This document shows positions 1-5,260 of a stretch of 5,260 nt of DNA, piece after piece. The DNA comes from an uncultured Clostridia bacterium (GTDB lineage Bacteria; Bacillota; Clostridia; UMGS1810). A program made the translations under genes and the position numbers. The DNA lies in contig CAJLYL010000097.1 of NCBI GenBank assembly GCA_905210855.1, positions 1 to 5,260 of the forward strand. Direction: 5' to 3'. The notes under the pieces are model-generated. The model did no database searches, had not been told where the DNA came from, and saw nothing but the letters and a program-made list of their open reading frames with translations. How positions within the stretch are numbered: the stretch's first letter is position 1; the number at the start of each line of letters is the position of its first letter.

Positions 1-1911
1 TACTCCCGTGACGCACACAAATTTGCCGAGCGGTATTTTGACATCTATGTTTTTCAGATTATTCTGTGCCGCGCCCTTGATTGTGATATATTTGCCGTTG
101 CCCTTGCGGCGCTTTTTCGGAATCGGAATAAATTCCTTGCCGCTGAGGTATCTGCCCGTGACGCTCTCGTCACAGCGCATTATCTCCTTTGCCGTGCCCT
201 GAGCCACAAGTCTGCCGCCGTGGATGCCGGCCCCCGGGCCTATGTCTATCACCTGGTCCGCGGCGAGCATGGTGTCTTCGTCGTGCTCCACCACTATAAG
301 CGTGTTGCCTATGTCGCGCAGATGGCGCAGCGTGGCGAGCAGTTTATCGTTGTCCCTCTGGTGCAGACCAATGCTCGGCTCGTCCAGGATATACAGCACT
401 CCCGTAAGCCCCGAGCCTATCTGCGTGGCAAGTCTTATCCTCTGCGCCTCGCCGCCGGACAGTGTGCCGGCGCTGCGCGCAAGCGTGAGGTAATCCAAAC
501 CCACATTCACCAGGAATCCCAGTCGTGCGTCTATCTCTTTCAGTATCTGTTTTGCAATGAGTTTTTCGTGTTCGGTGAACTGCGTGTTTTCAAAGAATTT
601 CTTTGAGTCGCGCACGGTCATTCTGCACAGGTCTGCAATGTTTGTGTCTCCCACCGTCACGGCAAGCACCTCCTTGCGCAGTCTGTCTCCGTGACAGGTG
701 CGGCACACATTGGTTGTCATCAGCGCCTCTATGTCCGCCTTGGAGTACGGAGAATACGTGTCGCTGTATCTGCGCCACAGCGCGTTTATTATGCCCTCAA
801 ATTCCGTTATTTTGGTGACGTTTTTGTATTTAAATTTCACCGGAGTTTTGCTGCCGTAGAGCAGCATATTGGTAACGTCGTCCGGCAGCTTCTCCCACGG
901 GGTATCCGCGGAAAAATTAAATGTCTCGGTGAGCGCCTTGAGCCAGCAGTTGGAATACGAGCCTTTTTCCATAATGGTGTTAAAGCCGCTTGCACGAATA
1001 GCGCCCTCGTTTATCGACTTGGTTTTATCGGGTATCACAAGGTCGGGGTCTATTGCCGACACAGTGCCTATGCCGCCGCAATCGGGGCAGGCGCCGAATG
1101 GGCTGTTGAATGAAAATGTCCTCGGTGAAAACTCCATTATGTCTATGCCGCAGTCACGGCAGGCAAAATTGCAGCTGAACACAAGCTCCTCGCCGCCGTC
1201 CACGCACACAAGCGCAACTCCCGAGCCGAGCTTTAACGCATTCTCCACGGAATCCGTTATGCGCAGGTCCATGTCCGGCTTTACCTTTATTCTGTCCACC
1301 ACTATCTCTATGGTGTGTCTGTGAGTTTTTTCAAGTTTGATTTCCTCATACAAATCCCGAATCGTGCCGTCTATGCGCACGCGCACATAGCCTTTTTTCT
1401 TGGCACCCTCAATCACCTTGACGTGCTCGCCCTTTTTATCGCGGACAACCGGAGCGAGAATTTGGATTTTGGTGCCCTCCGGAAGAGCCTTCACTCTGTC
1501 CACAATCTCGTCTACACTTTGTTTTTTTATCACCTTGCCGCATTTCGGGCAGTGCGGAACACCCACTCTTGCATAGAGCAAGCGCAGGTAGTCGTATATC
1601 TCAGTAACCGTGCCCACGGTTGAGCGCGGATTTTTGCTCGTTGTCTTTTGGTCTATGCTTATCGCCGGGGACAGCCCCTCGATGTAGTCCACATCAGGCT
1701 TGTCCATCTGCCCGAGAAACTGCCTTGCATATGCCGAGAGCGACTCCACATAGCGCCGCTGCCCCTCGGCATAAATGGTGTCAAACGCGAGCGACGACTT
1801 GCCCGAGCCGCTCAGCCCCGTAACGACCACAAATTTGTTCCTTGGGATATCTATATCAACATTTTTCAGATTGTGCTCTCTCGCACCTCTGATTTTTATA
1901 TAATCATGCAT
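1..1911 (-). CDS. uvrA: UvrABC excinuclease subunit A, N-terminal 637 residues (3' end outside window)
   Basis: UvrA is the DNA-damage sensor ATPase of nucleotide excision repair; its dimer delivers UvrB to lesions in the cytoplasm. Reading leftward from ATG at 1911 the frame stays open to base 1. Seen: first Walker A GLSGSGKSS (32-40); UvrA-typical LSAYARQFLGQMDKPDVDYI (58-77); a CxxC pair at 121/124; a four-Cys zinc module at 251, 254, 275, 278, as in the family's C4 finger; another CxxC pair at 403/406 in a CxGxRLR context, which may complete a second zinc site (inference); ABC signature LSGGEAQR (484-491); Walker B YILDEPSIGLH (507-517); H-loop VVEHD (540-544). The last visible residues, CVTGV, stop directly before the expected second Walker A, so about one third of a usual ~940-residue protein is missing only because the window ends. 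No frameshift or lost motif is seen. The start lies inside the end of uvrB (8-nt ATGCATGA overlap), implying translational coupling. Confidence 0.98.
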   Translation of the reverse strand, partial: MHDYIKIRGAREHNLKNVDIDIPRNKFVVVTGLSGSGKSSLAFDTIYAEGQRRYVESLSAYARQFLGQMDKPDVDYIEGLSPAISIDQKTTSKNPRSTVGTVTEIYDYLRLLYARVGVPHCPKCGKVIKKQSVDEIVDRVKALPEGTKIQILAPVVRDKKGEHVKVIEGAKKKGYVRVRIDGTIRDLYEEIKLEKTHRHTIEIVVDRIKVKPDMDLRITDSVENALKLGSGVALVCVDGGEELVFSCNFACRDCGIDIMEFSPRTFSFNSPFGACPDCGGIGTVSAIDPDLVIPDKTKSINEGAIRASGFNTIMEKGSYSNCWLKALTETFNFSADTPWEKLPDDVTNMLLYGSKTPVKFKYKNVTKITEFEGIINALWRRYSDTYSPYSKADIEALMTTNVCRTCHGDRLRKEVLAVTVGDTNIADLCRMTVRDSKKFFENTQFTEHEKLIAKQILKEIDARLGFLVNVGLDYLTLARSAGTLSGGEAQRIRLATQIGSGLTGVLYILDEPSIGLHQRDNDKLLATLRHLRDIGNTLIVVEHDEDTMLAADQVIDIGPGAGIHGGRLVAQGTAKEIMRCDESVTGRYLSGKEFIPIPKKRRKGNGKYITIKGAAQNNLKNIDVKIPLGKFVCVTGV

Positions 1912-3892
1912 CGCTTTCCACATCGCCTTTCAACCTGATTATCTCATCTCTGTACTTCGCAGCAAGCTCAAATTCAAGATTGCGTGCAGCCTCTGCCATG
2001 AGTTTTTCAAGCTCGCCGAGCCTGTCTGCCGGAGTGCTGCTGCTCTCCTCGGCGCGAATCCTGCGTTCCTCCTGCTCAGCCTCCTCATCCGCTGTGAGCA
2101 GCACGGCACGGATTTCTTTCTGCACGCTCTTTGGCGTTATTCCGTGCTCCTCGTTATATGCCGACTGAATCTTGCGGCGGCGCTCCGTCTCGCTGATTGC
2201 GCGCTCCATGGAGCCGGTTATCACATCGGCATACATGATAACTCTGCCGTGTGCGTTTCGCGCGGCCCTGCCTATCGTCTGTATAAGTGAGGTCTCGCTG
2301 CGCAGAAATCCCTCTTTGTCGGCGTCGAGAATGGCAACCAGACCCACTTCGGGCAAATCAAGCCCCTCTCTGAGAAGATTGATGCCGACAAGCACATCAA
2401 AAAGTCCCATGCGCAAATCTCGGATAATCTCCATTCGCTCTATGGTCTCTATGTCCGAGTGCAGATAGCGCACCTTTATGCCGTCGTCACGCAGATAGTT
2501 TGTAAGGCTCTCCGCCATCTTTTTGGTAAGCGTGGTGACGAGCACGCGCATACCGGCGCCGACCGTGGTGCGAATCTCGTCCGTAAGGTCGTCTATCTGA
2601 CCTTTGACGGGACGCACGGTTATCGGCGGGTCTATGATGCCCGTGGGGCGGATAATCTGCTCCGCAATGCGGCTCGAATGCGATTTTTCGTAATCGCCCG
2701 GGGTCGCCGAGCAAAAAATCACCTGGTTGATTTTATTTTCAAATTCCTCAAAATTAAGCGGTCTGTTATCATATGCCGACGGCAGACGGAAGCCGTATTT
2801 CACAAGCGCGTCCTTACGCGAGCGGTCGCCTGCATACATCGCCCTTATCTGCCCCACCGTGACATGAGATTCATCAATCACCATGAGAAAATCGTCGGGG
2901 AAATAGTCTATCAGAGTATACGGCGGGCTGCCCGGCTCTCTGCCGCTTATGTGGCGCGAATAGTTCTCTATTCCCTGGCAGAAGCCGACCTCCTGCATCA
3001 TCTCGAGGTCATAGTTTGTCCGCTGGGTTATGCGCTGCATTTCAAGCAGCTTGTCATGCGCCTTGAAGTAAGCCTCCCTCTCGTTCAGCTCGTCGCTTAT
3101 GCTCCTTATGGCACACATCATTTTATCACGCGTGGTGGAATAGTGCGACGCCGGGAACACCACGGTATGCTTGCGGAATCCGAGCACCTCGCCTGTGGTT
3201 ATGTCTATCTCGCAGATGCGGTCTATCTCATCGCCGAAGAACTCCACGCGGATTGCCCTCTCGTCCGAGTTTGCAGGATATATCTCCAGCACATCTCCGC
3301 GCACGGCAAAGGTACCGCGCTCACGGCTGATGTCATTTCTGTCGTAACGAATCTCCACAAGCTTGGATAGCAGCTCGTCCCTGTCGTACTCCATGCCGAC
3401 GCGCAGGCTTATCATCAGGTTTTTGTAATCCTCCGGGTCGCCGAGACCGTATATGCACGACACACTGGCGACTATTATGACATCGCGCCGCTCAAACAGC
3501 GCCGCAGTGGCGCTGTGGCGAAGCTTGTCTATCTCGTCGTTTATTGAAGCGTCCTTCTCTATAAAAGTATCGGTATTAGGTATATATGCCTCCGGCTGAT
3601 AGTAGTCGTAATATGAGACAAAATACTCCACCGCATTATTCGGAAAAAACTCCTTGAATTCACTGCAAAGCTGTGCTGCCAGAGTTTTGTTATGCGCTAT
3701 GACAAGCGTGGGCTTATTAACGCGCTCAATGGTTTTTGCTATTGTATACGTCTTGCCCGAGCCTGTTGCTCCAAGCAGAGTTTGAAATTTCATTCCGCCG
3801 TTTATACCGTCGGCGAGGGCTTCTATTGCGCTTCCCTGGTCGCCCATGGGTTCAAACGGAGAAACTACCTTAAAATCCGGCAAATGCGGCAC
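1904..3892 (-). CDS. uvrB: UvrABC excinuclease subunit B (UvrB helicase-like damage-verification protein)
   Basis: UvrB is the superfamily 2 ATPase that takes damaged DNA from UvrA, verifies the lesion and recruits UvrC. At 662 residues it is a normal full length. Numbered from the GTG: Walker A GATGSGKT (41-48); damage-probing beta-hairpin with tyrosines at 94, 95, 97, 98 and 103 (YYDYYQPEAYIP); UvrA-interacting domain 2 around 160-250; DESH Walker B (340-343); FCSATP motif III (393-398); motif V around 502-532 ending in KEGFLRSE; QTIGRAARN motif VI (538-546); YAD (554-556) and RRR (571-573); C-terminal UVR helical hairpin about 624-655. Start choice: the coordinates use the longest frame, GTG at 3892, with an in-frame UGA just upstream. 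However, TTG at 3883 may be the true start: AAGGCGGTG, one mismatch from the ideal Shine-Dalgarno AAGGAGGTG, lies 6 nt before it, and MPDFKVVSPFEP matches usual UvrB N-termini better. A near-consensus promoter lies upstream; uvrA overlaps its stop. Confidence 0.98.
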   Translation of the reverse strand: MPHLPDFKVVSPFEPMGDQGSAIEALADGINGGMKFQTLLGATGSGKTYTIAKTIERVNKPTLVIAHNKTLAAQLCSEFKEFFPNNAVEYFVSYYDYYQPEAYIPNTDTFIEKDASINDEIDKLRHSATAALFERRDVIIVASVSCIYGLGDPEDYKNLMISLRVGMEYDRDELLSKLVEIRYDRNDISRERGTFAVRGDVLEIYPANSDERAIRVEFFGDEIDRICEIDITTGEVLGFRKHTVVFPASHYSTTRDKMMCAIRSISDELNEREAYFKAHDKLLEMQRITQRTNYDLEMMQEVGFCQGIENYSRHISGREPGSPPYTLIDYFPDDFLMVIDESHVTVGQIRAMYAGDRSRKDALVKYGFRLPSAYDNRPLNFEEFENKINQVIFCSATPGDYEKSHSSRIAEQIIRPTGIIDPPITVRPVKGQIDDLTDEIRTTVGAGMRVLVTTLTKKMAESLTNYLRDDGIKVRYLHSDIETIERMEIIRDLRMGLFDVLVGINLLREGLDLPEVGLVAILDADKEGFLRSETSLIQTIGRAARNAHGRVIMYADVITGSMERAISETERRRKIQSAYNEEHGITPKSVQKEIRAVLLTADEEAEQEERRIRAEESSSTPADRLGELEKLMAEAARNLEFELAAKYRDEIIRLKGDVESDA

Positions 3893-3915
3893 CGCCTTTC
3901 ATCATGAATTTTATC

Positions 3916-3935
3916 GGGAAACATGAAAACTTCCC
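3916..3935. repeat. Inverted repeat in the uvrB leader (possible operator or weak hairpin)
   Basis: GGGAA (3916-3920) and TTCCC (3931-3935) form perfect 5-bp arms around a 10-bp spacer. With the predicted start at 3939 the element covers about +5 to +24 of the uvrB transcript, a usual place for a repressor site. It does not resemble the Firmicute LexA box CGAAC-N4-GTTCG. Short arms make chance occurrence possible. Confidence 0.35.
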
Positions 3936-3945
3936 CACTATGCCT

Positions 3946-3974
3946 ATTATACATCAACAATGCATAAAAGTCAA
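3946..3974 (-). promoter_or_regulatory. Sigma-A-type promoter of uvrB-uvrA
   Basis: On the minus strand, TTGACT (3974-3969, five of six consensus bases) and a perfect TATAAT (3951-3946) are separated by exactly 17 bp. Transcription should start near A3939, giving a leader of about 47-56 nt before the uvrB start codon. No other comparably good promoter is seen ahead of uvrB, so it probably drives both repair genes. A 20-bp inverted repeat lies just downstream of the start point, and a 13-bp palindrome sits 8 bp upstream of the -35 box. Confidence 0.88.
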
Positions 3975-3982
3975 TTTATACA

Positions 3983-3995
3983 GCGAATTATTCGC
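3983..3995. repeat. 13-bp perfect palindrome GCGAAT-T-ATTCGC upstream of the uvrBA -35 box
   Basis: Two 6-bp arms surround a single central T at 3989. It lies 8 bp upstream of the uvrBA -35 hexamer, about 50 bp from the predicted start, so a bound activator or repressor there could touch RNA polymerase. It has CGAA and TTCG half-sites like a Firmicute LexA box, but only 3 bp between them instead of 6, so I do not call it one. Confidence 0.4.
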
Positions 3996-4023
3996 ATAGA
4001 TTTTACACGAATTTTACCCCAAT

Positions 4024-4056
4024 ATTCATTGAATTTGTACGATTCATTGCAATTTG
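4024..4056. repeat. Imperfect tandem direct repeat, about 14-15 bp, period 18
   Basis: ATTCATTGAATTTG (4024-4037) recurs as ATTCATTGCAATTTG (4042-4056), differing by one inserted C. The first copy contains the palindrome ATTCA-T-TGAAT (4024-4034). It sits midway between the two divergent promoters. It may be a pair of protein-binding sites, but low-complexity AT-rich sequence could produce it by chance. Confidence 0.35.
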
Positions 4057-4128
4057 AAAAAAACATAAAAAATGTCATGCCATTATTATATACAACTAAC
4101 AAAAATGAATGTACGCCATCGATTTTAA

Positions 4129-4157
4129 TTGACTTTTTGCCAAAAATATTGTATCAT
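4129..4157 (+). promoter_or_regulatory. Sigma-A-type promoter of the HPr-like gene
   Basis: TTGACT (4129-4134) and TATCAT (4152-4157), each five of six consensus bases, are spaced by exactly 17 bp. The start should be near 4164, giving a leader of about 44 nt. The spacer contains the palindrome TTTTTG-C-CAAAAA (4134-4146), a possible operator. The -35 context, AATTGACTTTT, is the same as that of the divergent uvrBA promoter. Confidence 0.82.
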
Positions 4158-4207
4158 AAAAAGCGTAGTGAAATACTGAATATTGCAGAAAACGGAGGTA
4201 ATGTATC

Positions 4208-4438
4208 ATGACAACTGCAAAAATTATGCTCAGTTCTATTAACGACGTTAAAAACCTTGTTAATATCGTAAACAAGTACGATTTCGATATTGACCTTATT
4301 TCCGACAGATATGTTGTGGATGCAAAGTCAATTATGGGGATTTTCAGCCTCGACCTCACAAAGCCGATAAAAGTTGAAGCCCACACAGATGACTCTGCTG
4401 CATTTCTTGCCGAGATTGCGCCGTATACAGTAGAATAA
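4208..4438 (+). CDS. HPr-fold protein without the active-site histidine (Crh-like)
   Basis: A 76-residue cytoplasmic protein, slightly shorter than a usual ~85-residue HPr. The stretch AKSIMGIFSLDL (39-50) matches the region around the regulatory Ser46 of HPr (KSIMGVMSL), with Ser41 in the matching position. KYDFDIDL (23-30) aligns with the second strand region. The segment that should read GxHARPA, with the His phosphorylated by enzyme I, is instead SSINDVKNL (9-17) and contains no His. It is therefore unlikely to carry phosphate for the PTS. By analogy with Bacillus Crh, which also lacks the histidine, it could act through Ser41 phosphorylation by HPr kinase as a regulator; that is inference. 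ATG 4208 is preceded by GGAGG (4194-4198) at 9-nt spacing; an ATG at 4201 is out of frame and soon stops. It has its own promoter and is followed by an intrinsic terminator and the DUF4364 gene. Confidence 0.85.
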   Translation: MTTAKIMLSSINDVKNLVNIVNKYDFDIDLISDRYVVDAKSIMGIFSLDLTKPIKVEAHTDDSAAFLAEIAPYTVE

Positions 4439-4461
4439 AGAGCACACAAAACAGACCTTGG

Positions 4462-4505
4462 GGAGTTGCGGCAATGAATTTGTTGCTTCAGCTCCTTTTG
4501 TTTTT
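4462..4505 (+). terminator. Intrinsic terminator or attenuator between the HPr-like and DUF4364 genes
   Basis: GGAGTTGCGGCAA (4462-4474) pairs with TTGCTTCAGCTCC (4483-4495): a 13-position stem with one C/U mismatch and two G-U pairs, and an 8-nt loop. TTTTGTTTTT (4496-4505) follows at once. The structure ends the HPr-like transcript, at least partly. No convincing promoter lies between it and the next gene at 4528, so read-through probably supplies the downstream gene. Confidence 0.75.
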
Positions 4506-4527
4506 ATCATCTCGGAGGTAAATCAAC

Positions 4528-5088
4528 ATGAAAGTTAAATATAAACCAAGCGAATATGAAATAAAACTCATTATTCTGTTTGTGATAAAAAATTTGCGAA
4601 CCAGCGCGACTTACACCATACTCGACTACGCAATATCATCAAGCATAGACATGAACTATTTCGATTTGCAGCAATACATCGACAACCTTATAGAAACCGA
4701 CAACATATCCGAGCTGACAATTGACGGCGAGGCAGTTTTTACCCTCAGCCGCGCCGGCGAAGAAACAATCGGCTTTTTTGCCGACAGAATACCGTTCAGC
4801 ATCCGTGAAAAACTGACCGAATATGTAAACATCATCAACAAACAAAAAAACGTCTCCAGTGAGATAACCTATGACTACTACCCCATAACGGAGAAGGAAT
4901 ACGGAGTTAAAATGCATATTAAGGAAAACGGTGTCACCATGATGAAGCTCGATATTTATGTCGGTGACAAGCAAAGTGCAAAGGATATCTGTACTCGATT
5001 TGCCAACGACACCAATAATATATACGCCGGAATTCTTGCCCTGGTAAACGGGAAAAAACCAAAAGAGCCAAAAGAACAAGAGGAATAA
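4528..5088 (+). CDS. DUF4364 family protein (winged-helix type, probable regulator)
   Basis: A 186-residue soluble protein that I recognise as DUF4364 from family-typical stretches: the MNYFDLQQYIDNLIE segment (42-56) and the TLSRAGEETIGFFADRIP segment (72-89), followed by SIREKLTEYV (91-100). The N-terminal part (about 10-76) looks like a winged-helix fold: helices, then a strand pair around LTIDGEAVFTLS, then a helix. The C-terminal half has alternating strands and a helix, and the protein ends in a charged tail rich in Lys and Glu (176-186). No signal peptide, membrane segment or catalytic motif is seen. Members are found mainly in Clostridia and have no established function; a DNA-binding role is inference from the fold. 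ATG 4528 has GGAGG (4514-4518) at 9-nt spacing. It lies 89 nt after the HPr-like gene beyond an intrinsic terminator, and a strong terminator follows its stop. Confidence 0.85.
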   Translation: MKVKYKPSEYEIKLIILFVIKNLRTSATYTILDYAISSSIDMNYFDLQQYIDNLIETDNISELTIDGEAVFTLSRAGEETIGFFADRIPFSIREKLTEYVNIINKQKNVSSEITYDYYPITEKEYGVKMHIKENGVTMMKLDIYVGDKQSAKDICTRFANDTNNIYAGILALVNGKKPKEPKEQEE

Positions 5089-5095
5089 AAAAGAG

Positions 5096-5134
5096 CCGAT
5101 GGCGCTCGTTTCAAAACGGGCGCCATCGGTTTAT
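5096..5134 (+). terminator. Strong intrinsic terminator of the DUF4364 gene, possibly bidirectional
   Basis: CCGATGGCGC (5096-5105) pairs perfectly with GCGCCATCGG (5120-5129). The stem continues through a T-G pair and CGTTT/AAACG, leaving only a tiny loop around 5112-5113. T-rich sequence follows (TTTATT from 5130). It begins 7 nt after the stop codon. On the other strand the stem is followed, after CTC, by six Ts, so it could also stop leftward transcription escaping the rRNA terminator. Confidence 0.9.
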
Positions 5135-5155
5135 TGTATATATTTTTCCAAAGGC

Positions 5156-5195
5156 AAAAAGATAGTGCAGCAAAGCAACTTTGCTGCACTATCTT
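5156..5195 (-). terminator. Intrinsic terminator after the 5S rRNA gene
   Basis: A perfect 17-bp inverted repeat (5159-5175 with 5179-5195) has a 3-nt loop. Read on the minus strand the stem ends in CTATCTT and runs straight into further Ts (5158-5156). It lies about 12 nt downstream of the 5S 3' end and most likely terminates an rRNA operon, or a lone 5S gene, transcribed leftward. Confidence 0.9.
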
Positions 5196-5206
5196 AAAAC
5201 TATCTA

Positions 5207-5260
5207 CCTTAGCAGCGACCTACTTTCCCGGGCAGTTACCCGCCAAGTATCATCGGCACT
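5207..5260 (-). rRNA. rrf: 5S ribosomal RNA, 3' part (5' end outside window)
   Basis: The minus strand reads GATGATACTTGGCGGGTAAC, then TGCCCGGGAAAGTAGGTCGC, then TGC, the conserved 3' half of bacterial 5S rRNA. GGCGGG/CCCGG-type pairing, the loop E region (GATGATACT opposite GAAAGTAGG) and the closing TCGCTGC stretch are visible. About 54 of the usual ~117 nt are present. The exact 3' end (about 5205-5210) cannot be fixed, because the 5' strand of the terminal helix is outside the window. The gene is convergent with the DUF4364 gene, each ending in its own terminator. Confidence 0.93.

Larger units (their letters stand above)
3893..4207. other. Divergent intergenic region between uvrB and the HPr-like gene
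   Basis: This 315-bp AT-rich stretch holds no credible gene. It contains the leftward uvrBA promoter (3946-3974), the rightward promoter of the HPr-like gene (4129-4157), its GGAGG ribosome binding site (4194-4198), and small inverted and direct repeats. Between about 3996 and 4128 I see only AT-rich DNA with GAAT/ATTC half-site-like words. Open frames crossing it run through both promoters and have no ribosome binding site. Confidence 0.8.

Noticed and set aside
2459..3370. Long plus-strand open frame (303 codons) antisense to uvrB
   Set aside because: UvrB on the other strand has every expected motif over this span. The plus-strand translation has no recognisable domain and no ribosome binding site.
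3870..3905. Tiny upstream frame ATGATG...TAA (11 codons) overlapping the uvrB start
   Set aside because: There is no Shine-Dalgarno ahead of it. It probably results from the AAAGGCGG sequence serving as the ribosome binding site of uvrB.
3893..4207. Classical Firmicute LexA box (CGAAC-N4-GTTCG)
   Set aside because: Neither GAAC nor GTTC occurs with the required spacing. The nearest look-alike, at 3983-3995, has half-sites too close together.
3960..4211. Open frame of 83 codons on the plus strand in the intergenic region
   Set aside because: It has no ribosome binding site, runs through the HPr-like gene promoter and its ribosome binding site, has AT-rich composition unlike a coding gene here, and has no recognisable motif.
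4096..4449. Open frame of 117 codons on the minus strand
   Set aside because: It is antisense to the well-supported HPr-like gene and its promoter, and its sequence resembles no family; it is a shadow frame.
4483..4510. Possible promoter TTGCTT ... TATCAT before the DUF4364 gene
   Set aside because: The -35 is poor, the spacer is 16 bp, the hexamers overlap the terminator hairpin and its T-run, and the implied start would fall inside the GGAGG of the ribosome binding site.

Overview
The window looks like a chromosomal segment of an anaerobic Firmicute of class Clostridia. The grounds are a DUF4364-family protein, a family I know mainly from Clostridia, strong GGAGG ribosome binding sites, sigma-A-type promoters with 17-bp spacers, and AT-rich intergenic DNA between moderate-GC genes. 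Genus cannot be assigned from the sequence alone.

Layout. Positions 1-3892 on the minus strand carry the nucleotide excision repair pair uvrB then uvrA, which overlap by 8 nt. uvrA leaves the window after 637 codons, just before its second Walker A motif. Positions 3893-4207 are a 315-bp AT-rich divergent intergenic region with a near-consensus promoter facing each way and several short palindromes. Positions 4208-5088 on the plus strand carry two small genes: an HPr-fold protein without the phosphorylatable histidine but with the regulatory-serine motif, and a DUF4364 winged-helix-type protein. A good intrinsic terminator lies between these two genes. A strong terminator follows the second gene. 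A perfect 17-bp-stem terminator on the opposite strand then belongs to a convergent 5S rRNA gene, of which only the 3' part (about 5207-5260) is in the window.

How the parts relate. UvrB and UvrA work together in one pathway: UvrA2-UvrB finds damage, and UvrB is loaded and then recruits UvrC. They are probably co-transcribed from the 3946-3974 promoter with translational coupling. The HPr-like and DUF4364 genes share a direction and have no clear second promoter between them. The simplest reading is one transcription unit with partial termination in the middle, giving more HPr-like than DUF4364 mRNA. No functional link between the repair genes and the plus-strand pair is visible beyond the shared promoter region.

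I did not find a new multi-gene system. The points most worth a second look are the histidine-less HPr-like protein, the internal terminator ahead of the DUF4364 gene, and the palindromes around both promoters.
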